Shown here: positions 33,878 through 46,022 of the stretch, in pieces
Position numbering within the stretch: position 1 is the first letter of the stretch
Layout of the letters: each line of letters starts with the position of its first letter
NCBI RefSeq assembly: GCF_013328345.1
Contig: NZ_JABULX010000009.1
Span: forward strand, 56,618 to 120,617
From: Marinifaba aquimaris
GTDB lineage: Bacteria; Pseudomonadota; Gammaproteobacteria; Enterobacterales; Alteromonadaceae
DNA length: 64,000 nucleotides
Direction: 5' to 3'
Position numbers and translations under genes: made by a program
The notes under the pieces: model-generated
The model's input: only the letters and a program-made list of their open reading frames with translations
Databases searched by the model: none
Told to the model about the DNA's origin: nothing

Positions 33878-33938
33878 ATTTGCATTTTGCAAATGCGATT
33901 GAGGATGAAGTTGTCTCGGATTTTTGCAATTTGCAAAT
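33878..33938. repeat. Palindromic TTTGCAAA-type repeats upstream of the PEP-CTERM gene
   Basis: ATTTGCA-TTT-TGCAAAT (33878-33894) and ATTTGCAAAT (33929-33938) share the half-site ATTTGCA. They lie about 120-180 bp upstream of the PEP-CTERM start and beyond the fadA end. This spacing and symmetry suit an activator or repressor site. Function not known. Confidence 0.45.
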
Positions 33939-33944
33939 ATGTTG

Positions 33945-33994
33945 AAAGAAAAGCGGCCTGCACCTTGCGCTTTTCAAGTAAGGCAAAGTGCAGA
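33945..33994 (-). terminator. Probable intrinsic terminator of fadBA
   Basis: Imperfect stem CTGCAC-C-TTGC (33958-33968)/GCAA-A-GTGCAG (33983-33993) with one mismatch, followed on the minus strand by GCTTTTCTTTC. It starts 18 bp after the fadA stop. Confidence 0.55.
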
Positions 33995-34011
33995 CCGAAG
34001 GGGCTGTAAAG

Positions 34012-37343
<3,332 letters not shown>

Positions 37344-37390
37344 TTAGAGCTCCAAAGCGTTGGAGGGATTTTCCCTTTTATTATTATTTT

Positions 37391-37436
37391 TAGCTTAGTG
37401 TTAAATCGCTGATTTTCAAACGCATGTTTGAAAATC
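37391..37436 (-). promoter_or_regulatory. fadBA promoter with PsrA-type operator
   Basis: A perfect palindrome, GATTTTCAAAC (37411-37421), GCAT, GTTTGAAAATC (37426-37436), carries the CAAAC-N4-GTTTG core known for PsrA in Shewanella and Pseudomonas. On the minus strand TTGAAA (37419-37414) can serve as -35, with a poor -10 (TAAGCT) 16 nt on. The operator would overlap the -35, fitting repression lifted by long-chain acyl groups. Confidence 0.75.
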
Positions 37437-37510
37437 TTTGTTCACACTTTTTGTCTTTAATTTCGATGAATTCTGCCGCTTAGGACTTGATCCAAATTCA
37501 CCTTCATATA

Positions 37511-37526
37511 AGTATGTAGTCATACT
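37511..37526. repeat. Inverted repeat AGTATG-N4-CATACT in the slt promoter
   Basis: A 16-bp perfect inverted repeat lies 31 bp before the slt start and 168 bp from fadB. It might be an operator; it does not match the PsrA core or any consensus I recognise. Confidence 0.35.
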
Positions 37527-37556
37527 AAGCTTAGTTAATGAACAAATCAGGACTGA

Positions 37557-39488
37557 ATGCAAAAAGCTCTCATGTCGATCTTGGCAATTGCAGTTTACGC
37601 AGTGTCAAGTATTGCTACCTCTGCCGTAGCATCAAACGATTCTCTCGAAAAGCAACGCAAATTATTTAAACGAGCTGAGTACGATGCGAAGAAAGGACGC
37701 ACCAAAAGCTACCGCCAAGCCGTTAAACAGCTGGGCGATTACCCGCTTGCGCCTTATGTTGAATTGGCCTATCTGAAAAAGCACCCTTATTTAGTCAATA
37801 AAAAACGCATTCGCCATTTTCTCAAACTCTACACAGGTACGCCGCTTGAATGGCCACTGCGTAAAGCTTGGCTTACTTATTTAGCAAAAAAAGGCGAGTC
37901 GGTACTGTTCTTAAATGACTACCGACAAACCGAAAATACTGAGCTTAATTGTTATAAATTGCGTGCAGACCTAGCCATTGGGGCTAAATTCCATACTATT
38001 GCTGACAATATTGAAGCGCTTTGGGTAGTAGGCCAGTCACAGCCAAAAGCATGTGATGTGTTATTTAGTCGTTGGGCACGAGAAGGTTATCGGACCACTG
38101 AACATGTTAAAGCGCGTATCAAATTAGCCGCTGATGGTGGCAAACATACCTTGCTACCCTATTTGATTGGTTTATTGCCGAGTAAAGACCAAGCTTGGGG
38201 TAAGTTGTGGCATAAAACGCGTCGTGATCCTAGTTATATCAGCCGCCTAAGCCGAATTAAAAAAACGGATCGCGAACATACTGACGTTTTAGTTTATGGC
38301 TTAAAGCGTTTAATTTGGCGTGACCCCAAAAAGGCGCTGGCTACTTGGCAACAAGCACAGGCTAAGTTTAGTTTTGATCAAGGCGATCGCTTTATTGTTA
38401 ATCGCGCTTTTGGCATTGCGTTAGCAACCAAAGGCGATAAACGCGCGCTGCGTTACTTTGAGCAGATCCCACGCTCAGAAATTGATAAAAGCATCGCGCA
38501 TTGGTATTTAGCGAGTTATCTACACCAAAGAGATTGGGTGCAAGTCGCCCGCTTTATTGAAACCTTACCTCATCCATTATCCGAAGAATTGATTTATCAA
38601 TATTGGTTATCTCGGGCGCAAAGCGAAATGGGCATGATGCAAAGTGCTGCCAGTAAAATGCAAAGCATAGGACAAAAGCGTCATTACTATGGCTTTTTGG
38701 CTGCTGCTAAAGCCGGCCAGAAGGTCAATATGAATGATATTCCTTATGTTACGCGACAATATGTTTTAGATACGTTAGCACAAGCCCCCGCAGCTCGACG
38801 TGCTAAAGAGCTTAGGGAGTTGGGCAGGCTGACACAGGCTCGACGAGAATGGTGGCACTTTAAGCGCTCGTTAACTAAAGAAGAAGAAGCCGCTGCGGCG
38901 TTAATGGCAGCTGAATGGGGTTGGCATGACCAAGCATTGAGAACGATCTCACAGGCGGGCTTTACCGATGATGTGAAAATTCGCTTCCCACTGGCTTATC
39001 AAAAAGAGTTTACCCGTTACGCAAAGCGCAATAAGTTACCTTTGACATTAGCTTATGCAATAGCACGTCGTGAATCGACATTTATGCATGATGCGAGCTC
39101 TAGCGCAGGGGCGAAAGGTTTGATGCAATTAATGCCGGGAACCGCTAAACAGTTAGCAGGTAAGAAAATCTCGACACGCAAATTACTCGACCCCAGTACC
39201 AATATTAATTTGGGTACACGGTATTTGTCGGATTTAATCAGACGTTTCGATGGCCAAAAAACACTTGCGATTGCCTCGTATAACGCAGGTTACTATCGCG
39301 TGATAGAATGGCTACCTGAAGAGGAGCCCGTCGACTTAGATATATGGATTGAAACGATTCCGTATAAAGAAACACGTGAATACGTAAAGAGTGTATTGGC
39401 TTATCAACAAGTCTATGAATATCTACTTGGCACCAGTACAGATATTTTTTCACCCGTTGCAAGCGGTAAAATACAGCTGGCTAAATAA
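37557..39488 (+). CDS. slt: Soluble lytic murein transglycosylase (Slt70-like)
   Basis: 643 residues with a signal peptide (SILAIAVYAVSSIATSAVA). The long helical superhelical U-domain (about 30-460) is followed by the catalytic domain: YAIARRESTFMHDASSSAGAKGL with catalytic Glu in RRES, then MQLMPGTAKQLA, NLGTRYLSDL and AIASYNAGYYRV. It cuts peptidoglycan between MurNAc and GlcNAc to form 1,6-anhydro ends, in the periplasm. Length matches Slt70. The gene is divergent from fadB. Confidence 0.95.
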   Translation: MQKALMSILAIAVYAVSSIATSAVASNDSLEKQRKLFKRAEYDAKKGRTKSYRQAVKQLGDYPLAPYVELAYLKKHPYLVNKKRIRHFLKLYTGTPLEWPLRKAWLTYLAKKGESVLFLNDYRQTENTELNCYKLRADLAIGAKFHTIADNIEALWVVGQSQPKACDVLFSRWAREGYRTTEHVKARIKLAADGGKHTLLPYLIGLLPSKDQAWGKLWHKTRRDPSYISRLSRIKKTDREHTDVLVYGLKRLIWRDPKKALATWQQAQAKFSFDQGDRFIVNRAFGIALATKGDKRALRYFEQIPRSEIDKSIAHWYLASYLHQRDWVQVARFIETLPHPLSEELIYQYWLSRAQSEMGMMQSAASKMQSIGQKRHYYGFLAAAKAGQKVNMNDIPYVTRQYVLDTLAQAPAARRAKELRELGRLTQARREWWHFKRSLTKEEEAAAALMAAEWGWHDQALRTISQAGFTDDVKIRFPLAYQKEFTRYAKRNKLPLTLAYAIARRESTFMHDASSSAGAKGLMQLMPGTAKQLAGKKISTRKLLDPSTNINLGTRYLSDLIRRFDGQKTLAIASYNAGYYRVIEWLPEEEPVDLDIWIETIPYKETREYVKSVLAYQQVYEYLLGTSTDIFSPVASGKIQLAK

Positions 39489-39503
39489 TTAGCCATAATT
39501 TAG

Positions 39504-39575
39504 TGTTTTTGACCACTTTTGTTTTGGTTGTTTTTGTTTTGTTTTTTAATTTATTGATTTTTATGGTTTTTTAAA
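39504..39575 (+). other. T/G-rich tract after slt
   Basis: About 70 bp of nearly pure T and G on the plus strand, with several T runs. It might terminate slt transcription by U-rich RNA without a clear hairpin, or form the start of the promoter of the next gene. No gene fits. Confidence 0.4.
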
Positions 39576-39639
39576 TTTGGCACGGTGTTTGTAGCTAATA
39601 GGTTGTATATGATTAAAATAACCAATTAGGAAGATGACC

Positions 39640-40452
39640 ATGTTTAAGTTTAGCCCAGTTAAAACCGCAATCAGTGCTTTTGTTGCTACTTCGGTATTAA
39701 CCCTGTCAGGTTGCGTAGTAGTGATAGGCCACGATAAGGACATGCAAACACAAACGCATGAAAAGACATATCAAGCGGCAGACGTACAACAAGTCAATAT
39801 TAATGCTGGTGCGGGAAGCCTAGCCATCACAGGCGCTGACACTAACCAAATTAAATTAAGCGCTGTTTTATACTCGGGTTCAGGCCAAGTTGAAGTGGTG
39901 GATAATTTAACGGTTAAACAAAATGGTGACACCGTAGAAATCAACAGTAAAGTTTGGCAGCCTTTTCAAAACAGCTGGCAAGAAGCAGAACGCATCGATT
40001 TAAAACTGGTTGTACCTAACTCTGTTTCATTGGATATCTCTGATGACAGCGGTGATATTGTTATTCGCAATATGAAAAATAGCATTACTGTTGTCGATGG
40101 TTCTGGCAGCATTGAGTTAGACGAAATTCAAGGCAATGTGAACATCGAAGATGGCAGCGGCGATATTGAATTATTAAATGTATCGGGTCGTTTAAATATT
40201 GAAGATGGCTCTGGCTCAATCGAATTAGTCGCGATTGATGGCCAAATTAATATCGAAGATGCTTCAGGTGATGTGGATGTAAAAAATGCATCAAGCAACA
40301 TCAAAATCAACGATTTAAGTGGTGATATCAAGCTATCAGATGTTGCAGGTAAAGCGGAAATCTCTGATGCCAGTGGTGATATCAAGTTAGTAAATGTTAA
40401 CCAATATCAATTATTAGAAGATGGTTCTGGTTCATTACAAGTGATTAACTAA
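39640..40452 (+). CDS. DUF4097-type beta-helix lipoprotein
   Basis: About 270 residues from ATG 39640 (AGGA 8 nt upstream; the ATG six bases earlier is too close to it). Lipobox LSGC gives a lipoprotein. From about residue 130 the protein is a series of near-identical 20-22-residue repeats around DGSGSIEL, NIEDGSGDIELLN, DASGDVDV and DLSGDIKL, each two strands of a right-handed beta-helix, as in DUF4097. It may act as an envelope adhesin-like or stress-related structure. Terminator follows. Confidence 0.85.
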   Translation: MFKFSPVKTAISAFVATSVLTLSGCVVVIGHDKDMQTQTHEKTYQAADVQQVNINAGAGSLAITGADTNQIKLSAVLYSGSGQVEVVDNLTVKQNGDTVEINSKVWQPFQNSWQEAERIDLKLVVPNSVSLDISDDSGDIVIRNMKNSITVVDGSGSIELDEIQGNVNIEDGSGDIELLNVSGRLNIEDGSGSIELVAIDGQINIEDASGDVDVKNASSNIKINDLSGDIKLSDVAGKAEISDASGDIKLVNVNQYQLLEDGSGSLQVIN

Positions 40453-40467
40453 ACTTATAATGAAAGC

Positions 40468-40499
40468 AAAAAAGCGAGGCTAAAGACCTCGCTTTTTTT
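40468..40499. terminator. Bidirectional intrinsic terminator
   Basis: Stem GCGAGG (40474-40479)/CCTCGC (40487-40492), flanked by A6 and T7, which extend the stem. It serves the DUF4097 gene on the plus strand and, reading the other way, the DUF523 gene whose stop is at 40498-40500. Confidence 0.85.
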
Positions 40500-40971
40500 A
40501 TGCCTGACGCTCGAGCAATTTGGTTAATTCGTCGAGTTGATGTTCGTTAAATACTTGTATCTGATGTGCTGTCAGCAGTTTAGCTGTCACACCTTGACCT
40601 GCAATTAAACGGCCTTCGAATTGGCCATCGTATATTTGCTCATTACCACAAGACGGGCTATTGGCTTTGAGTACGGCATATTTAATGTGCTCTGCTTGAC
40701 ATAGGGCTAAGGCCTTTTTTGCACCAGTGGCAAATTGTTCGGTGACATCTATTCCTCGATGGGTGATCACTCGGCCATCTGATTGTTGCTCTGCTGGTGG
40801 TCTCGGTGTCGGTAAGCCACCTGCACACTCTGGGCAAAATGAATGAAGCAGATTAAGGGCTGAAAGCGCGGTAAAAAGTGGGTGGGGGTAGGATTTGGCC
40901 TGCCCGTCATAACGCACGGGCTGGCCTAATAAACAAGCGCTAACGAGAACTGGCTCTTTAGCGATTTTCAT
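40498..40971 (-). CDS. DUF523 family protein (TudS-like iron-sulfur desulfurase)
   Basis: 157 residues. SACLLGQPVRYDG, HSFCPECAGGLPTPRPP and KANSPSCGNEQIYDG carry the three cysteines in the family positions that bind a [4Fe-4S] cluster in the thiouracil desulfurase TudS, a DUF523 protein. GVTAKLL closes the domain. Activity on thiouracil here is an inference. It follows dsbA by 6 bp and is likely the last gene of the operon ccoG-srkA-dsbA. Confidence 0.85.
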   Translation of the reverse strand: MKIAKEPVLVSACLLGQPVRYDGQAKSYPHPLFTALSALNLLHSFCPECAGGLPTPRPPAEQQSDGRVITHRGIDVTEQFATGAKKALALCQAEHIKYAVLKANSPSCGNEQIYDGQFEGRLIAGQGVTAKLLTAHQIQVFNEHQLDELTKLLERQA

Positions 40972-40977
40972 CTTTGT

Positions 40978-41589
40978 TTATTTTAAAGTTGTTAAGTGAT
41001 TAACTAACTCAATGTATTCTTCAGTTGTAGCTACACCGCCTAATACGCGGTACTTACCGTTAACGATAACAGCAGGTACACCACGGATTTGCGCTTCTTT
41101 TTGAGCTTTAGCCATCTGACCGACTTGGCCGTTAACCATGAAGCTGTTGAAAACAGAAGCGAAGCGTTTCTCATCAATGCCGACAGCAGCAAACATGCCT
41201 TGAATACCAGATTCTGTGAAGTTTTGTTGTTTTTTCACGTGAATCGCTTCAAAGATTTTTGCACTTACTTGCTCTTCAACTTTTAATAATTGCGCACTGG
41301 CTAACGCTTTTGTTAGTAAGTTCGCTTGTTCTGGTTTACGCGGAGGTAAGAAGTTAACGTGAACTTTGTCTAAGTTAACGCCTTCAGGTAATTTTTTCTT
41401 TAAGTCTTTAATGATTGGCTCAAACTGGAAACAGTGTGGGCAGTAGTATGAGAAGAACTCTTTTACTTCTGGTTTAGCTGTCGCAGCTTGTGCGATCACT
41501 TCATAGTGTTTGCCTTCTTCGTACTTTGCAGCCAGTGCAGCGAAAGGTAATAAACAAACAGTAGCGAGTGTTAAAAGTAATTTTTTCAT
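40978..41589 (-). CDS. dsbA: Thiol:disulfide interchange protein DsbA
   Basis: 203 residues with a signal peptide (LLLTLATVCLLPFAALA). The CPHC active site in FFSYYCPHCFQFEPI and the cis-Pro in IRGVPAVIVNGKY define DsbA. It introduces disulfides into secreted proteins in the periplasm, and is reoxidised by DsbB. AGGATCAAGAATG start. The srkA-dsbA order is the same as in Escherichia coli, where the pair answers to Cpx stress. No CpxR site was found. Confidence 0.96.
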   Translation of the reverse strand: MKKLLLTLATVCLLPFAALAAKYEEGKHYEVIAQAATAKPEVKEFFSYYCPHCFQFEPIIKDLKKKLPEGVNLDKVHVNFLPPRKPEQANLLTKALASAQLLKVEEQVSAKIFEAIHVKKQQNFTESGIQGMFAAVGIDEKRFASVFNSFMVNGQVGQMAKAQKEAQIRGVPAVIVNGKYRVLGGVATTEEYIELVNHLTTLK

Positions 41590-41637
41590 TCTTGATCCTG
41601 AAATTTGTATCTCAATTATCTGGCTTTAGCTTAACAT

Positions 41638-42660
41638 TTAAAAACCAGACAGCAAACGTATAGGTTTTTCGTTTAACTCGGCGACTTGCTCTTTTAACGC
41701 GAGAATTTGTCCCTCCCAGTACTTTTGCTCGGCAAACCAAGCAAAGTTTCTTGGAAATGCAGGGTCTTGCCAGCGGTTTGCGATCCACCCCATGTAATGC
41801 ACTAAACGTAATGCGCGCAAAGGTTCGATCAGTTTTAACTCACTGCTATTGAACTCGGCGAACTCTTGATAACCTTCTAACATCACATCGAGTTGTAACT
41901 CTTGTTGTTGCCTATTGCCTGATAACATCATCCACAAATCTTGGATTGCTGGGCCTGTACGTGCATCATCTAAATCAACAAAATGTGGGCCGGCATCTGT
42001 CCATAAAATATTTCCTGGGTGGCAATCCCCGTGTAAGCGAATTTCTGGTGTCGTGACTTGATAAGCTTGTTTGGTATCACTGATCAGTTGATCCAAAATG
42101 GTAAAAAAGGCGGTCTCAATTTGCATCGGCACCATTTGGCTATCTATGATGCTTTGTCTGGCGAGATCTAGGTAATCTGTTTTGTTGATAGTAGGTCTGT
42201 GTTTGAATGTACTTTTACTGCCAACAGTGTGAATGCGACCAATAAAGCGCCCCATCCATTCGAGGTGATCGAGATTGTCATTTTCAAAAGAACGTCCCCC
42301 GCGGCATGGATATAAGCTAAAGCGATGACCTTGATAGTGAATGATACTTTGGCCATTTATTTTTAATGGCGCCACCATAGGAATTTCAGCATCACTTAAT
42401 TCAAAGGCAAAATCGTGTTCTTCTTGGATTTGCTCATCGCTCCAGCGAGCAGGGCGATAAAACTTAGTGACGTATTTTGCCTGATTGCCTTCTCTGTCTT
42501 CTGCGTTAAATTGATAGACGCGGTTTTCGTAACTATTCAGAGGGAGTAGGCCTGATGTGACATAAATGCCAGTACTTTCGATGGCATCTAAGATCAATTC
42601 AGGTGTGAGAGTGGCAAAGGCAAAAGCCGATGAAGCATCGGCTGAACAAGAGTTAGACAC
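41638..42660 (-). CDS. srkA: Stress response kinase A (YihE/RdoA)
   Basis: About 340 residues from GTG 42660 (GGA 9 nt upstream); a TTG 30 nt earlier lacks a ribosome binding site. The body follows SrkA closely: SGLLPLNSYENRVYQF, KFYRPARWSDEQIQEEH, GRSFENDNLDHLEWMGRFIGR, LHGDCHPGNILW with the catalytic Asp, and VDLDDARTGPAIQDLWMMLSG. It phosphorylates proteins on Ser/Thr and counters stress-induced death in E. coli. Operon with dsbA. Confidence 0.94.
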   Translation of the reverse strand: MSNSCSADASSAFAFATLTPELILDAIESTGIYVTSGLLPLNSYENRVYQFNAEDREGNQAKYVTKFYRPARWSDEQIQEEHDFAFELSDAEIPMVAPLKINGQSIIHYQGHRFSLYPCRGGRSFENDNLDHLEWMGRFIGRIHTVGSKSTFKHRPTINKTDYLDLARQSIIDSQMVPMQIETAFFTILDQLISDTKQAYQVTTPEIRLHGDCHPGNILWTDAGPHFVDLDDARTGPAIQDLWMMLSGNRQQQELQLDVMLEGYQEFAEFNSSELKLIEPLRALRLVHYMGWIANRWQDPAFPRNFAWFAEQKYWEGQILALKEQVAELNEKPIRLLSGF

Positions 42661-42710
42661 TAAGCTATTTCCGTCAATTAAATTACTCAATAGCTTAGCA
42701 TGATTAACGC

Positions 42711-44129
42711 CTAACGTTTAAAGAAACGACTTTCCTGCTCTATGCTATCACTCGTGCCATCGGCAAATTCAGCTTTGATCACAAAGTTAAAATCGTTAAT
42801 CGGCATATCGAGTAGGTAAGGATCGACCACTAAGCTGATCGGCAGTGTTGTGACGTGGCCGGGTGCAACTTTAATGGCGTTATCACCAAGCCACTTTGCT
42901 TCTGGCAGTTCACGGGTAGAAAGTGTAAATACTGCCTCTTGTTGAGATTTATTTAAGATCTTCAGCGTATAAGTATTTTCAATTTCGCCAGTAAATGTTT
43001 CGCGATAAAGCTGACCGCGATCGCGTAAAATGTCTAACTCAAATGGTACGCGGCTGGCTATGTTATAAATGAGCCCTGCTGTCATCACAGTTAAGATAAC
43101 CAAATAGCCCATTAGCTTAGAGCGAAATAGTTTAGTCGGTTTACCTTCAAGTGCATGCTCTGTGGTGTAGCTAATTAAGCCTTTTTCGTAGCGCATTTTT
43201 TCCATTACACCATCACAAGCATCGATACATGCGCCGCAATTAATGCATTCGTATTGTAAGCCGTTGCGAATATCGATACCAGTAGGGCACACCTGAACAC
43301 ATAAATTACAGTCGATACAGTCGCCCAAGCCAAGGTCTTTAGGGTCTTGTTTACGTCCACGTGGGCCGCGGTTCTCGCCTCGATTGGCGTCGTAAGAAAC
43401 AGTAAAAGTATCTTTGTCGAACATTGCTGATTGAAAGCGCGCATAGGGACAAATGTGCGTACACATGATCTCACGCATCCAGCCTGCATTCCCGTATGTA
43501 CAGAATGTGAAAAACAGTACCCAAAAGGCATACCAGAAGGTCGAATTGAATGTTAGAAAATCAACAAACAGTTTATCGATTGGCGTGAAATAGCCGATAA
43601 ATGTCAGTGACGTAAATAGAGAAAAGCCTATCCAAGAGGCGTGTTTAGCGGTTTTGCGCCAAACTTTATTAAAGTCGTTGGGCTGCTTATCTAGTTTCAT
43701 CCTTTGGTGGCGAGAACCTTCGAGCTTTTCTTCAAACCACATGAAAATAAAGGTCCAAACCGTCTGGGGGCAGGTATAGCCGCACCATACTCGACCTAAA
43801 AAAGTAGTCACCACAAACAGAGCAAACGCGGCGATGATAAAGATAAAGACAAGTATGGTTAAATCTTGCGGCCACAAGGTCATTGAGAAAATATGGAACT
43901 GTTGCTGTTCAATATCGAACAATAACGCTTGGCGGTCGTTGTATTGCAGCCATGGCATGACCATAAACAATGCCATAAAGATAAAGCCAATGCGCTGCCT
44001 TAGCTTTTGATAGATGCCTTCGACTGCGCGCACATAAATGCGGCTGCGACTTGCGTACTTTTTACTGACGAGATCCACAGGTTGCTGGATCTCAATTTTG
44101 TGTACCTGATTGTCTTTCTCGTGGCTCAT
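42711..44129 (-). CDS. ccoG: Cytochrome c oxidase accessory protein CcoG (RdxA/FixG)
   Basis: 472 residues with several membrane helices. Iron-sulfur motifs: CGYTCPQTVWTF in a membrane segment and two ferredoxin-type clusters in DCIDCNLCVQVCPTGID and CINCGACIDACDGVM. The last 130 residues form an Ig-like FixG_C domain in the periplasm. It reduces copper for assembly of the cbb3 oxidase. No ccoNOPQ genes are adjacent. GAGCTAATTATG start. The next gene srkA begins 51 bp on. Confidence 0.95.
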   Translation of the reverse strand: MSHEKDNQVHKIEIQQPVDLVSKKYASRSRIYVRAVEGIYQKLRQRIGFIFMALFMVMPWLQYNDRQALLFDIEQQQFHIFSMTLWPQDLTILVFIFIIAAFALFVVTTFLGRVWCGYTCPQTVWTFIFMWFEEKLEGSRHQRMKLDKQPNDFNKVWRKTAKHASWIGFSLFTSLTFIGYFTPIDKLFVDFLTFNSTFWYAFWVLFFTFCTYGNAGWMREIMCTHICPYARFQSAMFDKDTFTVSYDANRGENRGPRGRKQDPKDLGLGDCIDCNLCVQVCPTGIDIRNGLQYECINCGACIDACDGVMEKMRYEKGLISYTTEHALEGKPTKLFRSKLMGYLVILTVMTAGLIYNIASRVPFELDILRDRGQLYRETFTGEIENTYTLKILNKSQQEAVFTLSTRELPEAKWLGDNAIKVAPGHVTTLPISLVVDPYLLDMPINDFNFVIKAEFADGTSDSIEQESRFFKR

Positions 44130-44355
44130 AATTAGCTCTTTAACGGCAAGCGTATGAAAGCGTGGATTGACACTATTACACCTTATTCAAAATGTTAAAA
44201 CAGTGATTTATTTTGCTGTTTGCACTGAATACGGTAAATTAGCTTTGTCCATAGTTAGCTTTTTAGTTTAGCTTAATTATAAGTTGTTCTAAGCTAACAA
44301 AAAACATAAAAGCAGTGAAAGACTGTTTAAGATCAAATAATGCAAGGTGTTAGCT

Positions 44356-44733
44356 GTGTTAAAGAAATTATTTTATTTAATTATGATACTTGCAGGACTT
44401 CATTATGCATGGCAGCAACCCGAGTTTAGAGAGCCAGTACAAGGTTGGCTTGACGGTTTAGTGGATGACACGTTAGAAACCGCAAAAGACAGAACACAAA
44501 AGTTGAAAGACTTTTCATATCAAGATATCAAAAAAACCATTGGCAACGAGTGGCCAAATTTCAGTCGCGCCGAGTCTAACTTTGTCAATGACCTAGTCCA
44601 ATCAAAAACGGGCTTAATGGCTTTTTATCAAGACTATTGTCAAGGCAACAAAGGTCACGGTATTCTGAGTACAGAAAATACCAAAACGGTTTGTGGCCGT
44701 ATTGACCAAGCTAAAAGCATATTTGCTTTCTAA
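44356..44733 (+). CDS. Small membrane-anchored protein of unknown function
   Basis: About 125 residues from GTG 44356 (AAGG 8 nt upstream); a GTG nine bases earlier is possible. An N-terminal hydrophobic helix (LFYLIMILAGLHYAW) probably anchors or exports it. The rest is charged and helical, with two Cys (DYCQGNKGHG, TVCGRID) that could form a disulfide in the periplasm. Not a family I recognise. It precedes the HDOD gene by 15 bp. Confidence 0.65.
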   Translation: MLKKLFYLIMILAGLHYAWQQPEFREPVQGWLDGLVDDTLETAKDRTQKLKDFSYQDIKKTIGNEWPNFSRAESNFVNDLVQSKTGLMAFYQDYCQGNKGHGILSTENTKTVCGRIDQAKSIFAF

Positions 44734-44748
44734 ATTTAGGCTCTTTGC

Positions 44749-45978
44749 ATGAGTGATATGTTTGACGATTTACCTTTTGAGGGCGACGCATCGGCGCCTT
44801 TGCCTGAAAAACTCTTTAAAAAAACGCCCAAACTCATCGCTTACACGATGAAAATGGCACAAGAAGATGAGTTTCAATTAGCTGAATTTGATAATCGTAT
44901 TGCTCAATATATTGCGCTTGGCAAACCTAAAGATCACGAACTCGATATTGAAGCTGAGCTAGCTCAAGAAGAGGCCAATCGAGTCCGCTTAGATATTGAA
45001 GTAGAAGCCATTCGCAAACGTGCAATTGAGAAAAAACGCAGACAAGAGCAAATCGATTCGGTTTACCACAGTATTGATTTAATGCTAGAAAAACAGCTCG
45101 ATAAGGTCATTACCAAACCGCTCAAATACCTTGCTGACGGCAAAGATCTCTCTTATTTAAAACCCATTTTTGCTGATTTAGCTTCCTCTACACTTTCTAC
45201 CAACCAACTTATTGCACAAGTCACACCGTGCGAATGGTTGGTTAATGACTATATTCGATTAGCCAATAGTGCGTCGGTCCGCAATGCGATGGGCTTGAAT
45301 ATCAATGGTGAGTGTAAAGACGTTAAAGCAGCACTCAATATATTCGGCACAAAAGGCGTGAGCCTGCTACTACCGCACTTAATTATTGAGCACAGCTATA
45401 AACTTTACGCAGGAATGATGAAGTCAGTTTGGGGGCGATTATTACAATTCCAAAAAATGACAGCATTCGCGGCGTATAAGTTAGCTAAATCGAAAGGCGA
45501 AGACGCGGTAAGTGCTTATTTATATGCTGCGATGGCTATTTTACCCGAATTTGTTTTTACCCATTTATATACGGCGCAAGCCAAAATTGTAAAAGCTTCA
45601 GCGCAAGAAAAAGCCATGCAGCTTAGAGATGATCTCAGGTTGTCTTTAGTCACGGATTATCAGCCAACACCTCATGCTTTGGCCAAGCTCTTTAACTTTT
45701 CACCTAGCTTGCTGCCACATGTCAGCGCCACCTTAGACACACCTAATCTAGATTTGGTTGATGTGGTACAAAATACGGGTGAACAACCTATTCAAGCGAG
45801 TATTTACATGCAAGCTCGCGGCTTTTGTATATATAAAACACTCGCTTCGGCTCAAATTTTAGAGCCTGGTCAGGCAAAAGAAATCTTGCATGCTTATCAA
45901 ATGGACAAAAATAGCTTGAATACCTTACAGGCGATCAACTTTACGAAAGAGAACGTATATCACTTGTTGTCTGAATAA
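44749..45978 (+). CDS. HDOD domain protein
   Basis: 409 residues. An N-terminal charged region (about 1-110), with a coiled-coil of Glu/Arg/Lys, precedes the HDOD domain (about 130-330): NDYIRLANSASVRNAMGLNINGECKDVKAALNIFGTKGV in parts, WGRLLQFQKMTAFAAYKLAKS and AAMAILPEFVF. HDOD proteins are metal-site-degenerate HD relatives that link to signalling networks, often cyclic di-GMP. The metal ligands are not all kept. Cytoplasmic. Confidence 0.8.
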   Translation: MSDMFDDLPFEGDASAPLPEKLFKKTPKLIAYTMKMAQEDEFQLAEFDNRIAQYIALGKPKDHELDIEAELAQEEANRVRLDIEVEAIRKRAIEKKRRQEQIDSVYHSIDLMLEKQLDKVITKPLKYLADGKDLSYLKPIFADLASSTLSTNQLIAQVTPCEWLVNDYIRLANSASVRNAMGLNINGECKDVKAALNIFGTKGVSLLLPHLIIEHSYKLYAGMMKSVWGRLLQFQKMTAFAAYKLAKSKGEDAVSAYLYAAMAILPEFVFTHLYTAQAKIVKASAQEKAMQLRDDLRLSLVTDYQPTPHALAKLFNFSPSLLPHVSATLDTPNLDLVDVVQNTGEQPIQASIYMQARGFCIYKTLASAQILEPGQAKEILHAYQMDKNSLNTLQAINFTKENVYHLLSE

Positions 45979-46022
45979 AATCACGTTATAAATCAGACCT
46001 ATTTCGTCAAAGGTAGATCAAG

